The notes under the pieces were generated by a model, which made no database searches, was not told the DNA's origin, and saw only the letters and a list, made by a program, of their open reading frames with translations. A stretch of 64,000 nucleotides of DNA from Flavobacterium ichthyis. GTDB lineage: Bacteria; Bacteroidota; Bacteroidia; Flavobacteriales; Flavobacteriaceae. Made by a program: the position numbers and the translations under genes. Shown here one piece after another: positions 25,919 through 35,394 of this stretch (positions are counted from its first letter, which is position 1; each line of letters starts with the position of its first letter). The stretch lies in contig NZ_JAABLM010000011.1 in the NCBI RefSeq assembly GCF_009915155.1, positions 1 to 64,000 on the forward strand, given 5' to 3'.

Positions 25919-26926
25919 ATGACAGAAGGAAATTTTGTAGATTACGTAAAGATATATGTTGCCTCTGGAAAAGGAGGAAAAGGCTCATCACATCTACACC
26001 GTGAAAAATTTATTGAAAAAGGCGGTCCAGATGGTGGAGATGGCGGTCGTGGGGGACACGTAATTTTAATTGGAAATAAAAATCTTTGGACTCTATTTCA
26101 CTTAAAATTTGCCCGTCACATCAAGGCCGGACACGGAGGCGATGGCGGAAGTGCAAGAAGTACAGGTGCTGACGGTGAAGACAAATACATTGAAGTACCA
26201 CTTGGAACTGTAGTTAGAGATCAGGAAACAAACGAAATACTTTTTGAAATTACCGAAGATGGCGAAAAACGAGTTGTTGCCAAAGGTGGAAAAGGCGGTT
26301 TAGGGAACTGGCATTTTCGTAGTTCCACTAACCAAACGCCACGGTATGCTCAACCTGGAATGCCCGTTGAGGAAAAAGATATCATTCTTGAATTAAAATT
26401 ATTGGCAGATGTTGGTTTAGTTGGATTCCCAAATGCGGGAAAATCTACTTTGTTGTCGGTTTTAACCTCTGCCAAACCTAAAATTGCAGATTATCCTTTT
26501 ACCACCTTAAAACCCAACTTAGGAATTGTTTCTTACCGCGATTTCCAGTCCTTTGTAATGGCAGATATTCCGGGAATCATTGAAGGTGCTGCTGAAGGAA
26601 AAGGTTTAGGACACTACTTTTTAAGACACATCGAACGAAATTCGGTTTTACTGTTTTTAATTCCGGCAGATGCCGACAATATTAAAAATGAATACGAGAT
26701 TTTACTTGATGAATTACGCAGGTACAACCCCGAAATTCTCGATAAAGAACGATTGATTGTTATCTCAAAATCAGACATGTTAGACGAGGAACTCAAAGCA
26801 GAAATGAAAGCTGAATTAGACAAAGATTTACAAGGACTTCAATATTTATTTATTTCTTCAGTAGCGCAACAAGGACTGATGGAATTAAAAGACAAGTTGT
26901 GGCAGATGTTGAACACTTCTCTATAA
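25919..26926 (+). CDS. obgE: GTPase Obg (ribosome assembly / stringent response)
   Basis: A 335-residue Obg GTPase. The glycine-rich Obg domain spans about residues 1-158, with [14 protein letters not shown]. The G domain follows: G1 [12 protein letters not shown] (about 166-177), G2 [10 protein letters not shown]3 [10 protein letters not shown]4 VISKSD and G5 SSVAQQG. It acts in 50S assembly and growth control. There is no C-terminal OCT extension beyond the G domain, as usual in this phylum. It is the last gene of the operon. Confidence 0.95.
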   Translation: MTEGNFVDYVKIYVASGKGGKGSSHLHREKFIEKGGPDGGDGGRGGHVILIGNKNLWTLFHLKFARHIKAGHGGDGGSARSTGADGEDKYIEVPLGTVVRDQETNEILFEITEDGEKRVVAKGGKGGLGNWHFRSSTNQTPRYAQPGMPVEEKDIILELKLLADVGLVGFPNAGKSTLLSVLTSAKPKIADYPFTTLKPNLGIVSYRDFQSFVMADIPGIIEGAAEGKGLGHYFLRHIERNSVLLFLIPADADNIKNEYEILLDELRRYNPEILDKERLIVISKSDMLDEELKAEMKAELDKDLQGLQYLFISSVAQQGLMELKDKLWQMLNTSL

Positions 26927-27041
26927 AAAGATTTCACCGGGAAAAAATAGTATAAAGGCTGATAATTTTACCAATATTTGTCATATCCAAATTTTACAAT
27001 ATTGAGCGATCAGTTTACAAATGATTAATCGTCGAATTTCT

Positions 27042-27049
27042 TAATTTTG
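27042..27049 (+). promoter_or_regulatory. -7 box of rarA, near-leaderless transcript
   Basis: TAATTTTG matches TAnnTTTG and ends 4 bases before the rarA ATG at 27054. The transcript would have essentially no leader. Confidence 0.35.
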
Positions 27050-27053
27050 CAAC

Positions 27054-28331
27054 ATGGAAGCACCTTTAGCCGAAAGAATCAGACCGCAAAATTTAGACGA
27101 ATACGTGGGACAACCACACTTAGTGGGACCACAAGGTTCATTAACCCAACAAATTGCAAGGGGAATTATTCCATCGCTAATTTTTTGGGGACCTCCGGGA
27201 ACGGGAAAAACGACCTTAGCACAAATTATTTCGCAAGAATCGAAACGACCTTTTTATATTTTGAGCGCAATCAATAGTGGCGTGAAGGACGTTCGCGATG
27301 TAATAGACAAAGCGAAACAAAGCGGCGGTCTTTTTACGGCCAAAAATCCGATTTTGTTTATTGATGAGATTCATCGTTTTAGCAAATCACAACAAGATTC
27401 ACTTTTGGCAGCGGTTGAAAAAGGCTGGATTACATTAATTGGTGCCACTACCGAAAATCCGAGTTTTGAAGTGATTCCAGCGTTGCTTTCGCGTTGTCAG
27501 GTATATGTTTTAAATGCATTTACCAAAGAAGATTTGGAAAATTTATTGAAACGAGCCATGGAAACTGACTTGTTACTCAAACAAAAAAACATTGAACTGA
27601 GGGAAACAGAGGCATTACTTAAGCTTTCGGGTGGCGACGGACGAAAATTGCTAAACATTTTTGAATTGGTTGTAAACGCTTCGAAAAACGAAAATGTAGT
27701 AATTACGAATGAAATGGTACTTTCATTGGTACAGCAAAATACGGTATTGTACGACAAAACGGGTGAACAACATTACGATATAATTTCGGCGTTTATAAAA
27801 TCAATTCGTGGAAGTGACCCGAATGGTGCAGTGTATTGGCTGGCAAGAATGATTGAAGGTGGCGAAGATTTAAAATTTATTGCCAGACGAATGCTGATTT
27901 TGGCAAGCGAAGATATTGGAAACGCCAATCCAACAGCTTTGATTATGGCTAACAATACATTTCAGGCTGTTACCACCATTGGTTATCCAGAAAGTAGGAT
28001 AATTTTGAGCCAATGCGCGGTTTATCTGGCAACTTCTGCCAAAAGCAATTCGACTTACATGGCGATTGGAAAAGCTCAACAAATTGTAAAACAAACGGGA
28101 GATTTACCTGTGCCATTGCATTTGCGAAACGCGCCAACAAAGCTGATGAAAGAGTTAGGTTACGGCGATGATTACAAATACGCTCATAACTTTGAAAATA
28201 ATTTTGCGGAGCAAGAATTTTTGCCCGATGAAATCAAAAACACACCCATTTACGAACCCGGAAATAATCCTCGTGAACAATCGACCAGAGATTTTTTAAA
28301 AATCCGCTGGAAAAACAAATATGACTACTAA
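27054..28331 (+). CDS. rarA: Replication-associated recombination protein RarA (MgsA)
   Basis: A 425-residue clamp-loader-like AAA+ ATPase that acts at stalled replication forks. Walker A is [13 protein letters not shown] at about residues 43-55. Walker B is [16 protein letters not shown] at about 100-115. Sensor 1 is [13 protein letters not shown]. The C-terminal MgsA domain has [20 protein letters not shown] and [15 protein letters not shown]. The full length is typical. Its stop overlaps the convergent gene by 4 bases. Confidence 0.93.
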   Translation: MEAPLAERIRPQNLDEYVGQPHLVGPQGSLTQQIARGIIPSLIFWGPPGTGKTTLAQIISQESKRPFYILSAINSGVKDVRDVIDKAKQSGGLFTAKNPILFIDEIHRFSKSQQDSLLAAVEKGWITLIGATTENPSFEVIPALLSRCQVYVLNAFTKEDLENLLKRAMETDLLLKQKNIELRETEALLKLSGGDGRKLLNIFELVVNASKNENVVITNEMVLSLVQQNTVLYDKTGEQHYDIISAFIKSIRGSDPNGAVYWLARMIEGGEDLKFIARRMLILASEDIGNANPTALIMANNTFQAVTTIGYPESRIILSQCAVYLATSAKSNSTYMAIGKAQQIVKQTGDLPVPLHLRNAPTKLMKELGYGDDYKYAHNFENNFAEQEFLPDEIKNTPIYEPGNNPREQSTRDFLKIRWKNKYDY

Positions 28332-29095
28332 AATTTGATTAGCAGTTTTTCTGAAACGGGCTGGTCATCTTGGTAATATTCAAAAAACCAATCATTATTT
28401 TTCTTGATTAAGACACCATTTGCAGTATCACTTTGTGCCGTGAAATAATCGGGATTAGAAGTTTTGTAAATTTTCAACACCACTTTCGGAGTATTATCTA
28501 CCAATTGATAACCGTTTTTTATGGGTTGTGCATAAAGATGGGTTGGCAATTCTTGGGCTTCGATAACTTTAGGTTTAACTTGTGAAATGCTTGATGTTTC
28601 CGATGAAACGGTTGCTGTTTTCTGCTGTGTTAGAACTGGAGCTGGAGCAGATGCCACAAAGTTAGTATTACCGTTATACGAGTAATTTTCATTGTAAAGT
28701 GAAATCATGGCTTCATCTAACGCTTCTGCATAAGCTTTTGCAAAAGATTTTTCCTTACTTTTTCCTTCCGCACTTTTAAAAATTAGATTATTCTGACAAT
28801 CTTTTATAGAAACGGTCATTTTCGTAGCCAAAAAAGCCGATTCTCGTTCTAAATTAGCATACAAAGCACCACAACGATTGTTGATCAATTCTACCGGTAT
28901 TTTATCTTCATAAAATACAATGAACCCCATTTTTTCTAAGTGAGCTTTAGTAAAAGTACTTAATCGATGCTCATTTGGTTGTTTTTGAAAATCAAATTTC
29001 ACAGGAACAACTATATATTGATAATCATTAATGGTTTTTTGTGCCAATCCCGAAAATTGGATTGCAATGGCAACAAGAAGTAAGATTTTTTTCAT
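28328..29095 (-). CDS. Exported protein of unknown function
   Basis: A 255-residue protein with a signal peptide (MKKILLLVAIAIQFSGLAQ). An N-terminal domain of about 115 residues (YQYIVVPVKFDFQKQPNEHR, GFIVFYEDKIPVELINNRC) is followed by a Thr/Ser/Val/Gln-rich linker (about 150-185). A small C-terminal domain (YQLVDNTPKVVLKIYKTSNP) closes the protein. I do not recognise a named family. It is probably the last gene of the ABC transporter operon, 6 bases after the nucleotidase gene, and overlaps the rarA end. Confidence 0.65.
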   Translation of the reverse strand: MKKILLLVAIAIQFSGLAQKTINDYQYIVVPVKFDFQKQPNEHRLSTFTKAHLEKMGFIVFYEDKIPVELINNRCGALYANLERESAFLATKMTVSIKDCQNNLIFKSAEGKSKEKSFAKAYAEALDEAMISLYNENYSYNGNTNFVASAPAPVLTQQKTATVSSETSSISQVKPKVIEAQELPTHLYAQPIKNGYQLVDNTPKVVLKIYKTSNPDYFTAQSDTANGVLIKKNNDWFFEYYQDDQPVSEKLLIKF

Positions 29096-29101
29096 TGTTA
29101 T

Positions 29102-29794
29102 TTAAAAATAATTTTTTAACGCTAGCAAATGGTTAACGTGTTTAATGTTCTCCCCTACTTTTATATTGTGTTCATTAAAAAAAATAGCATCTAATCCGGC
29201 ACTTAAAGCGCCTTCAACATCGGCTTCGAGATTGTCGCCAATCATCACCGCTGTCTTGGGATTACATTTGGCATTTTCTAAAGCAAATTTAAAAATTTCA
29301 GCACTTGGTTTCTTATGACCTGCAATTTCCGAATCGGTAACAGTTTTAAAATAGTGCAAAATGTTTGAATTTTTTAATTTATTTTGTTGAACTAAATTAA
29401 AGCCATTGGTAATGATGTGCAATTGATAATGAGGTTGCAAATAATCGAGTAATTCTAATGCTCCTGCATAAAGATGGTTATTTAGTGGCAAATGCGAAAT
29501 GTATTCCTCCGCCAAAAAATGAATTTTTTCGTCGTCTATACTATGCGAAAATGATTCAAAAACTTCCTTTAATCTTCCATACCGAAGTTCTTGTGCAGTT
29601 ACTTGGTTTCGCTGATATAAATCCCAAAATTTTTTATTTACTGGAACATATCGCTCCACAAAAGCTATCGTATCAATGGCAATTTCATTTTTTTGTAATA
29701 CGGTTTCAAATGCCAATGCCGAATTTTTTTCGAAATCCCAAAGCGTATGATCAAGATCAAAAAAAATATCGGTTATTTTATTTTTAAAAATCAT
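29102..29794 (-). CDS. YjjG-family noncanonical pyrimidine nucleotidase (HAD)
   Basis: A 230-residue HAD hydrolase that would dephosphorylate pyrimidine nucleotides, in the family including damaged ones. Motif I is FFDLDHTLWDF at about residues 11-21. Motif II is HIITNGFN. Motif III is a Lys in GHKKPSAEIF at about 160. Motif IV is VMIGDNLEADVEGA at about 183. The ATG overlaps the previous stop in ATGA, so translation is coupled to the DUF3299-like gene. Confidence 0.88.
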   Translation of the reverse strand: MIFKNKITDIFFDLDHTLWDFEKNSALAFETVLQKNEIAIDTIAFVERYVPVNKKFWDLYQRNQVTAQELRYGRLKEVFESFSHSIDDEKIHFLAEEYISHLPLNNHLYAGALELLDYLQPHYQLHIITNGFNLVQQNKLKNSNILHYFKTVTDSEIAGHKKPSAEIFKFALENAKCNPKTAVMIGDNLEADVEGALSAGLDAIFFNEHNIKVGENIKHVNHLLALKNYF

Positions 29795-30303
29795 TTCCCT
29801 TTTACAATTACAGCATCTTCAATATGATAAATCCAGTCTTCAATGTTGGTTTCATTGATTCTAAAATTACCTTCTAACGTTACATATTGGTCGGTTTTTA
29901 ATTTTGGTGTACTTCCTTTAAATTTAATCCCCATGATTGTTTCCGGTCCTGCTTGTCCACAGAAAAAACAAGATGCAAAAACATTTTTACTTAAAGCATA
30001 TGTTGTATTATCAATAGGAATGATAAACCCCGACATTACAATTCGCTTCTTATTTTTTGCTTTTAACGTAGTGTTAATGATAGGATACTGTACTCCTTCG
30101 GGATAATCTTTATGCATTTTTTTAACATATTTAATCACGCCTAATAATTTCCAATTAAGGGTATCACCGGCAACAATCAAGTTTGCATTCTTATTTTCAA
30201 ACGAGGGTACAAAAGATGCTTTTTGGTGTGAATCTGTATTTTGAAAAAATGAAACTACAGAGACTACTACCACAAAAATTACTAAAATATAAGATTTACG
30301 CAT
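29791..30303 (-). CDS. DUF3299-like exported protein
   Basis: A 170-residue protein with an N-terminal membrane anchor or signal (about residues 5-20). A compact domain contains RIVMSGFIIPIDNTTYALSK and the cysteine pair CFFCGQAGPE at about 117-126, then DQYVTLEGNFRIN. This pattern resembles DUF3299, a periplasmic family found with ABC transporters implicated in metal handling. The CxxC could bind metal. Its start overlaps the permease stop by 8 bases. Family assignment is from memory of the motif pattern. Confidence 0.6.
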   Translation of the reverse strand: MRKSYILVIFVVVVSVVSFFQNTDSHQKASFVPSFENKNANLIVAGDTLNWKLLGVIKYVKKMHKDYPEGVQYPIINTTLKAKNKKRIVMSGFIIPIDNTTYALSKNVFASCFFCGQAGPETIMGIKFKGSTPKLKTDQYVTLEGNFRINETNIEDWIYHIEDAVIVKGK

Positions 30304-31666
30304 TGGCTAAAGTTTTTGAAATATTAAGACGATAGGCTTTAATTGCTGGAATTACGGCTGCCAAAAGCCCTATTAAAATGGTAAATGCAAACAACATTGA
30401 TTCTTTTTGCCAAACCATTTGCCACGGACTAAAGACCATTTTAAACTGATCGTCGGTTGAATTTGAAATCAATATTAATGCCAAACGACCTACAATCGTA
30501 CCTAAAATAAACCCGATTATCACCAAAAGTAAACTTTCGATTATAACCAACTTGAGTAGTTGTAAACGTCCGGCACCACTTACCCGAAGCAAAGCAAATT
30601 CGTATTTTCTCTCTTTTAAAGTATTGTAAAGCGCTATAAAAATGCTTATTCCAGAGATAAACATAATGCCGTAAGCAAGATATTGCATGGCTTGCAAACC
30701 AATTCCCATCAGCGAAAATAACCTATTAATTTCAATTGCTGGAGAAACCGCTTGCATCTTAGTATTTTGCGCTACAATTCTTGGCCAAGTTACAAAGCCC
30801 ATCTTATTACGGAATTTGATTAAAACTGCTGTGATTTCTCGATTTTCGTTTTGGTGCAATTTTTCTAAATGATCGTGGTCATCGTGATGTTGTTCGTGTT
30901 CATCGCCTTCAATGTGAATGTGTCCTTCTTCACCATGAGCAGGATTTTCATCAGTATCTTCGTGATCATGATCGTGTTCGTCGCCTTCCATGTGAATGTG
31001 CCCTTCTTCACCATGAGCCGGATTTTCGCCACTTTCCTCGTGATGATGATCGTGGCTCTCGTGAATTTGCCAGACGGTTTCAATGTTGCTCAAAATTAGG
31101 TTATCAATTACTTTTCCTGTTGGCGCAATAATTCCGGTAACGATATATTCGTGTTGGTCGTGCACTTCGCCTTCCTCAGAATCGCCGTGAGAACCGTGAA
31201 ATTTATCTCCAATTTTTAAATTTAATTTCTCCGCAATTTCGCTCCCGATAACCACTTCAAGATTTTTTTCAAAAATTTTTCCAGAAGTTATTTTTCCATT
31301 AAATTTTTTAAGGTAATCTGGTGTTGTTCCAACAATCTTAAAACCTCTAAAATTATCGCCAAAAGCGAGTGGAATAGCAGTTTCTACGAAAGGATGTTTC
31401 ATCCATTTTTCGGCTTCAGCATAGTTAATGTTTCCGGTTGGAGCATCAACCTGATAAACTGAAGACAAGATTAATTGCAACGGACTTCCTTGAGCTCCCA
31501 AAACCACATCAACTCCATCAATATTTGAAGAAAATTTTTGTTCAAATTGTTCCTGAAGTAGTATCAATAGAGAAATGATTGCCACTCCAGCAGTTAACAA
31601 CAAAATACTCAAAGCAGTATTTAGCGGTTTAAACCAAATATTTTTCCAAGCTAATTTTGTGATCAT
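30296..31666 (-). CDS. FtsX-like ABC transporter permease with His-rich periplasmic loop
   Basis: A 456-residue permease. Helix 1 is at about residues 17-38. A MacB-like periplasmic domain follows, interrupted at about 200-270 by a loop with about 20 histidines, including HDHHHEES and two copies of ENPAHGEEGHIH. Three C-terminal FtsX helices close the protein (about 335-360, 380-405, 425-448). The loop would bind Zn2+, Cu+ or Ni2+ and points to metal transport or sensing. The gene overlaps the ATPase gene by one base (TAATG) and the DUF3299-like gene by 8 bases, forming one coupled operon. Confidence 0.85.
   Translation of the reverse strand: MITKLAWKNIWFKPLNTALSILLLTAGVAIISLLILLQEQFEQKFSSNIDGVDVVLGAQGSPLQLILSSVYQVDAPTGNINYAEAEKWMKHPFVETAIPLAFGDNFRGFKIVGTTPDYLKKFNGKITSGKIFEKNLEVVIGSEIAEKLNLKIGDKFHGSHGDSEEGEVHDQHEYIVTGIIAPTGKVIDNLILSNIETVWQIHESHDHHHEESGENPAHGEEGHIHMEGDEHDHDHEDTDENPAHGEEGHIHIEGDEHEQHHDDHDHLEKLHQNENREITAVLIKFRNKMGFVTWPRIVAQNTKMQAVSPAIEINRLFSLMGIGLQAMQYLAYGIMFISGISIFIALYNTLKERKYEFALLRVSGAGRLQLLKLVIIESLLLVIIGFILGTIVGRLALILISNSTDDQFKMVFSPWQMVWQKESMLFAFTILIGLLAAVIPAIKAYRLNISKTLANA
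30896..31028. repeat. Intragenic direct repeat encoding His-rich motif
   Basis: Two copies of about 55 bp (30896-30950 and 30974-31028, offset 78 bp or 26 codons) differ at only a few positions. Each encodes ENPAHGEEGHIH(M/I)EGDEH. This is an in-frame tandem duplication inside the permease gene. Confidence 0.8.
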
Positions 31667-32292
31667 TACAGTTGAATTTGATTAGAAAAACGGCTTTTCA
31701 AACGTTGATCGTGAGTAACAATTACCAGTGATGTTGCAAAAGATTGGGTCAATTGTTCTAATAAATCCGCCACCAAAAAGGCATTGTCATCATCTAAACT
31801 GGATGTGGGTTCGTCAGCCAAAACTAATTTCGGTTTGTTAATCAATGCTCTGGCAATGGATACCCTTTGTTGTTGCCCAACACTTAACTCAAAAGTGTAT
31901 TTTTTCTGCTGGTCTTTCAACCCTAAATTTTCTAAAATATCCTGAGCTTTTTCAGTCTCTTTTTTACCAGTTGCCAACCACGAAGCCATTTCGATATTTT
32001 CTAAAACCGAAAGCGATTCTATGAAATGGGATTGTTGTAAAATTAATCCAATATTTTTACCTCGAAATTCATCTAATTTTTTTTCTGACAGGGTTTCCAA
32101 GTTTGTTTCGTTAACAAAAACGCTCCCTTTTTCCGCCCGAAGCAATCCGCCAAGCAAGTGCAACAAAGTGGTCTTTCCTTTACCTGAATTTCCAGTAATT
32201 AAGAGTGTTTCGGAAGGATTCAACTGAATATCCGGAAATAAAAATCCGGTATTTTGGCTGTATGAAAAAGATAAATCTTGCGTACGGATCAT
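31666..32292 (-). CDS. ABC transporter ATP-binding protein (LolD/MacB type)
   Basis: A 208-residue ATPase. Walker A is TGNSGKGKTTLLHLLGG at about residues 33-49. The signature is a variant, LSVGQQQRVSIARAL, instead of LSGGQ, at about 136. Walker B is LVLADEPTSSLD at about 156, followed by the switch His in IVTHD. It partners the FtsX-like permease, which starts at its stop codon. It is the first gene of the five-gene operon. Confidence 0.9.
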   Translation of the reverse strand: MIRTQDLSFSYSQNTGFLFPDIQLNPSETLLITGNSGKGKTTLLHLLGGLLRAEKGSVFVNETNLETLSEKKLDEFRGKNIGLILQQSHFIESLSVLENIEMASWLATGKKETEKAQDILENLGLKDQQKKYTFELSVGQQQRVSIARALINKPKLVLADEPTSSLDDDNAFLVADLLEQLTQSFATSLVIVTHDQRLKSRFSNQIQL

Positions 32293-32383
32293 AGTGCTTT
32301 CAATTGCTGTTGCAAGATAGCAATTTGACTTCGAAAAATAACTGGTTTAACAGTCTGTTTTGAAATTTAATTATTATAAAACG

Positions 32384-33076
32384 TCACATTTTTCCTTCAT
32401 CATTGAAACTATAATACGAATTTTCAGTAACGATAATGTGATCTAAAACAGCGATATCCATTGTTTTCCCTGCTTCCATGATTTTTTTGGTAATATTGAT
32501 GTCAGCATCGCTTGGTGTTAAAAGTCCTGATGGATGATTATGGGAAATGATAATCGAAACGGCATTTTGCTCTAAAGCAATTTTAAAAATTAAACGAATA
32601 TCCACTACAGTTCCAGTAATACCGCCTTTACTCAATTGGGTTTTATAAATCACTTTATTAGAATTATTGAGATACAAAATCCAAAATTCTTCGTGAGGTA
32701 ATTCGCCAATAATCGGTTGTAAAATTTCAAAAACAGCTTTACTGGAAGAAATTTTTTTGAGTTCTACCGTTTCTTCTGCCCGTCTTCTTCTCCCCAATTC
32801 CATCGCTGCGATGATGGTGATGGCTTTTGCTTCTCCAATTCCTTTAAACTCTGTGAGTTGTTTTAATGATAATTTTCCCAAAGCATTGAGATTTTCTACA
32901 CTTAATAAAATACGCTTGCTTAGGTCAACCGCGCTTTCATTCCTGCTTCCGGAACCAATTAATATAGCGATTAATTCGGCATCAGACAAAGCAGATTTTC
33001 CTTTCAGCATTAATTTTTCACGGGGTTTATCATCCTCAGCCCAAAATTTTATAGAAAAAGTGGCATTCTGATCCAT
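32384..33076 (-). CDS. radC: RadC family JAB1/MPN domain protein
   Basis: A 230-residue protein. An N-terminal helix-hairpin-helix-like region has LKQLTEFKGIGEAKAITIIAA, split by the KGIGEAKA motif at about residues 74-81. A C-terminal JAMM metalloprotease-like domain has SHNHPSGLLTPSDAD at about 177-191 (HxHPSG...PSxxD zinc ligands). It was historically called a DNA repair protein, but that role is doubtful. In Bacteroidota it is usually chromosomal and not a sign of a mobile element. Confidence 0.9.
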   Translation of the reverse strand: MDQNATFSIKFWAEDDKPREKLMLKGKSALSDAELIAILIGSGSRNESAVDLSKRILLSVENLNALGKLSLKQLTEFKGIGEAKAITIIAAMELGRRRRAEETVELKKISSSKAVFEILQPIIGELPHEEFWILYLNNSNKVIYKTQLSKGGITGTVVDIRLIFKIALEQNAVSIIISHNHPSGLLTPSDADINITKKIMEAGKTMDIAVLDHIIVTENSYYSFNDEGKM

Positions 33077-33147
33077 GGCGAAAATATTTTTATTTTGGCA
33101 GATAATGAAACAATCTATTTTTCGTTATAAAAATAAAATACTAAAAT

Positions 33148-33723
33148 ATGAAATTCGTAACAATTTTATTAATTTTCAATAGTTTTTGTTCGCTTGCGCA
33201 AAATAATTTCTCTTCGAGATTAAGTAATGCTGCTATTTTACTCACAAATGATAAAGTGATCTACGATGGAAAATATTACAACATCAAATACCCAAATGGT
33301 GACGTGCCGAAAAATATTGGCGTTTGTACGGATGTGGTTATCAGAGCTTACCGAAAATTAGGAATTGATTTGCAAAAAGAAGTGCACCAAGACATGAAAA
33401 ATAATTTTTCTTTATACCCCAAAATATGGGGATTAAAGAAACCCGATACCAATATTGACCATCGAAGAGTCCCAAATTTACAGGTATTTTTTACACGATT
33501 TGGCAAAAGCTTAGGCGTTTCCACAAAAGCTTCGGATTATAAAACAGGTGATTTAGTCACCTGGAAAATTAACGGGAAATTGCCACACATTGGCATCGTA
33601 ACCCACAAAAAATCGGTTGACGGAAAACGAAATTTAATTGTGCACAACGTTGGAGCCGGACAAGTTTTGGAGGATTGTCTTTTTAGCTATGAAATTACCG
33701 GACATTACAGGTATCAGAAATAA
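33148..33723 (+). CDS. DUF1287 exported protein
   Basis: A 191-residue protein with a signal peptide (cleaved after SLAQ, about residue 18). The DUF1287 domain carries GVCTDVVIRAYRKLGIDLQ (about 64-82), DIDHRR-like NIDHRRVPNLQVFF and HIGIVTH (about 149). The Cys and His spacing resembles NlpC/P60-like papain-fold hydrolases, suggesting a cell wall amidase or peptidase, but DUF1287 has no settled function. The octamer tandem array begins 30 bases after its stop. Confidence 0.82.
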   Translation: MKFVTILLIFNSFCSLAQNNFSSRLSNAAILLTNDKVIYDGKYYNIKYPNGDVPKNIGVCTDVVIRAYRKLGIDLQKEVHQDMKNNFSLYPKIWGLKKPDTNIDHRRVPNLQVFFTRFGKSLGVSTKASDYKTGDLVTWKINGKLPHIGIVTHKKSVDGKRNLIVHNVGAGQVLEDCLFSYEITGHYRYQK

Positions 33724-33752
33724 GCGATTTTAAATACCGCTAATTCACTAAT

Positions 33753-33976
33753 TATCTAACCATCTAATTATCTAACCATCTAATTATCTAACAATCTAAC
33801 TATCTAACAATCTAACTATCTAACAATCTAACTATCTAACAATCTAACAATCTAACTATCTAACTATCTAACTATCTAACTATCTAACGATCTAACTATC
33901 TAACTATCTGACTATCTAACAATCTAATTATCTAACCATCTAATTATCTAACTATCTAATGATCTAACCATCTAAT
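33753..33976. repeat. 28-copy octamer tandem repeat (NATCTAAY)
   Basis: The array is exactly 224 bp, 28 units of 8 bp in perfect register. The core ATCTAA is constant apart from one G (33905-33912, TATCTGAC). Position 1 varies (T, A, C or G) and position 8 is C or T. TATCTAAC alternates with AATCTAAC or CATCTAAT in 16-bp superunits. It fills the gap between convergent DUF1287 and mpl genes. The last unit contains the mpl stop codon (CTA on plus, 33972-33974). It is not CRISPR. Confidence 0.97.
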
Positions 33977-35333
33977 TCACCATTGTTTTTACTTCATCAA
34001 AATTTAAACCGCCATAATTTCCGGAGCTCATTAAAAGAAGTGCGATTTTTTCTTCGTTAAAATTCAGGCTTCGCAGAAAATTTTGAAATTCGTCCGGATT
34101 GGTGTAGATGATTAAATCTTTTCGTTTAAAAGCCTCTTCAATTTGCTGATATGTCACTTCCTCCAAACGCTTAATTTTCACAGCATCAGGAGAATAAAAA
34201 ACCACGGCAACGTCTGCGGAATCCAATGCTCCTTCATATTCATGCAAAAATTGAGCATCCAAACTGCTGTAAGTGTGCAACTCCAAACAAGCAATCAATT
34301 TTCTGTCGGAATATTGTTGTTTTACCGCTGTTGTAGTAGCGGAAACTTTGCTTGGCGAATGTGCAAAATCTTTGTAAGCGACTGTATTTTTTGTTTCTGC
34401 AATTTTTTCCAGTCGCTTCGAAGCCCCTTTAAAACTGGCTATTGCTTGGTAGAAATCCGCTTCGTCAACTCCCATATTTTGACAAATCCATTTGGCTCCA
34501 GCCAAATTATTCAAATTATGGGCTCCAAAAACTTCAATTGGCATATCGCCTTCAGGAGTTTGCAATAAAGTTATGCCGTTTTCAACTGAATATTCTGGCG
34601 TGAAATAAGGAATTTTTCGAATGGGATTTGTGGCATTTTCGGCTACTTTTTTGACTTCTGGATCATTTTCATTGTAAACCAAAATACCCCCGTTCGTGAT
34701 GCTTTCTACAAAAATTTCAAACTGATTTACATAATTTTCAAACGTTGGAAATACATTAATATGGTCCCAAGCAATCCCTGAAATTAAGGCAATATTTGGT
34801 TTGTATAAATGAAATTTCGGACGACGATCTATTGGCGATGACAAATACTCATCACCTTCCAAGACCATAAAATCATTTTCTTCCGTGAGATGCACCATGG
34901 TTTCAAAACCTTCCAATTGAGCTCCAACCATGTAATCCACCGAAATATTATGATAATTCATCACGTGCAAAATCATGGACGTAATGGTAGTTTTACCGTG
35001 CGAACCACCAATAACCACGCGGGTTTTATTTTTGGATTGTTCGTATAAAAATTCGGGATATGAGAAAATGTTTAAGCCTAATTCTTTTGCTCTCAACAAT
35101 TCTGGATTGTCTTCTTTGGCATGCATTCCTAAAATAACAGAGTCAATATCCGAGGTGATTTTTTCGGGAAACCACCCTAATTCTTCAGGTAGCAATCCTT
35201 TTTTTTCAAGGCGCGTTTTCGAAGGCTCAAAAATAGCATCATCGCTTCCGGTAACATGGTAACCCTTATTGTGTAATGCCAAAGCTAAATTATGCATCGC
35301 GCTTCCGCCAATTGCTATAAAATGTGTTCTCAT
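33972..35333 (-). CDS. mpl: UDP-N-acetylmuramate:tripeptide ligase Mpl
   Basis: A 453-residue Mur ligase for peptidoglycan recycling. It joins recovered L-Ala-gamma-D-Glu-meso-DAP to UDP-MurNAc. The N-terminal nucleotide-binding HFIAIGGSAMHNLALALHNKG is here split by the IGGSAMHNLA motif at about residues 7-16. The ATP loop is VVIGGSHGKTTITSMI at about 107-122. EGDEYLSSPIDRRPKF follows, then FKGASKRLEKIAE and DFAHSPSKV, the ligase motifs. The stop codon lies in the last unit of the octamer array. Confidence 0.92.
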   Translation of the reverse strand: MRTHFIAIGGSAMHNLALALHNKGYHVTGSDDAIFEPSKTRLEKKGLLPEELGWFPEKITSDIDSVILGMHAKEDNPELLRAKELGLNIFSYPEFLYEQSKNKTRVVIGGSHGKTTITSMILHVMNYHNISVDYMVGAQLEGFETMVHLTEENDFMVLEGDEYLSSPIDRRPKFHLYKPNIALISGIAWDHINVFPTFENYVNQFEIFVESITNGGILVYNENDPEVKKVAENATNPIRKIPYFTPEYSVENGITLLQTPEGDMPIEVFGAHNLNNLAGAKWICQNMGVDEADFYQAIASFKGASKRLEKIAETKNTVAYKDFAHSPSKVSATTTAVKQQYSDRKLIACLELHTYSSLDAQFLHEYEGALDSADVAVVFYSPDAVKIKRLEEVTYQQIEEAFKRKDLIIYTNPDEFQNFLRSLNFNEEKIALLLMSSGNYGGLNFDEVKTMVN

Positions 35334-35394
35334 TTAGATTTCAGATTTTAGACTTAAGATTTTTGATTTTGAAAATCTACTCGTCAACTTCTTC

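Noticed and set aside
30869..31099. Open frames opposite the His-rich segment of the permease gene (both strands, 60-76 codons)
   Set aside because: They are shadows created by the repetitive GAT/CAT-rich sequence and show no independent features.
32384..33076. radC as marker of a mobile or defence island
   Set aside because: The gene is full length, flanked by ordinary genes, and RadC is a common chromosomal gene in this phylum.
33753..33976. Possible CRISPR array
   Set aside because: Units are 8 bp and contiguous without unique spacers; no cas genes are in the window.
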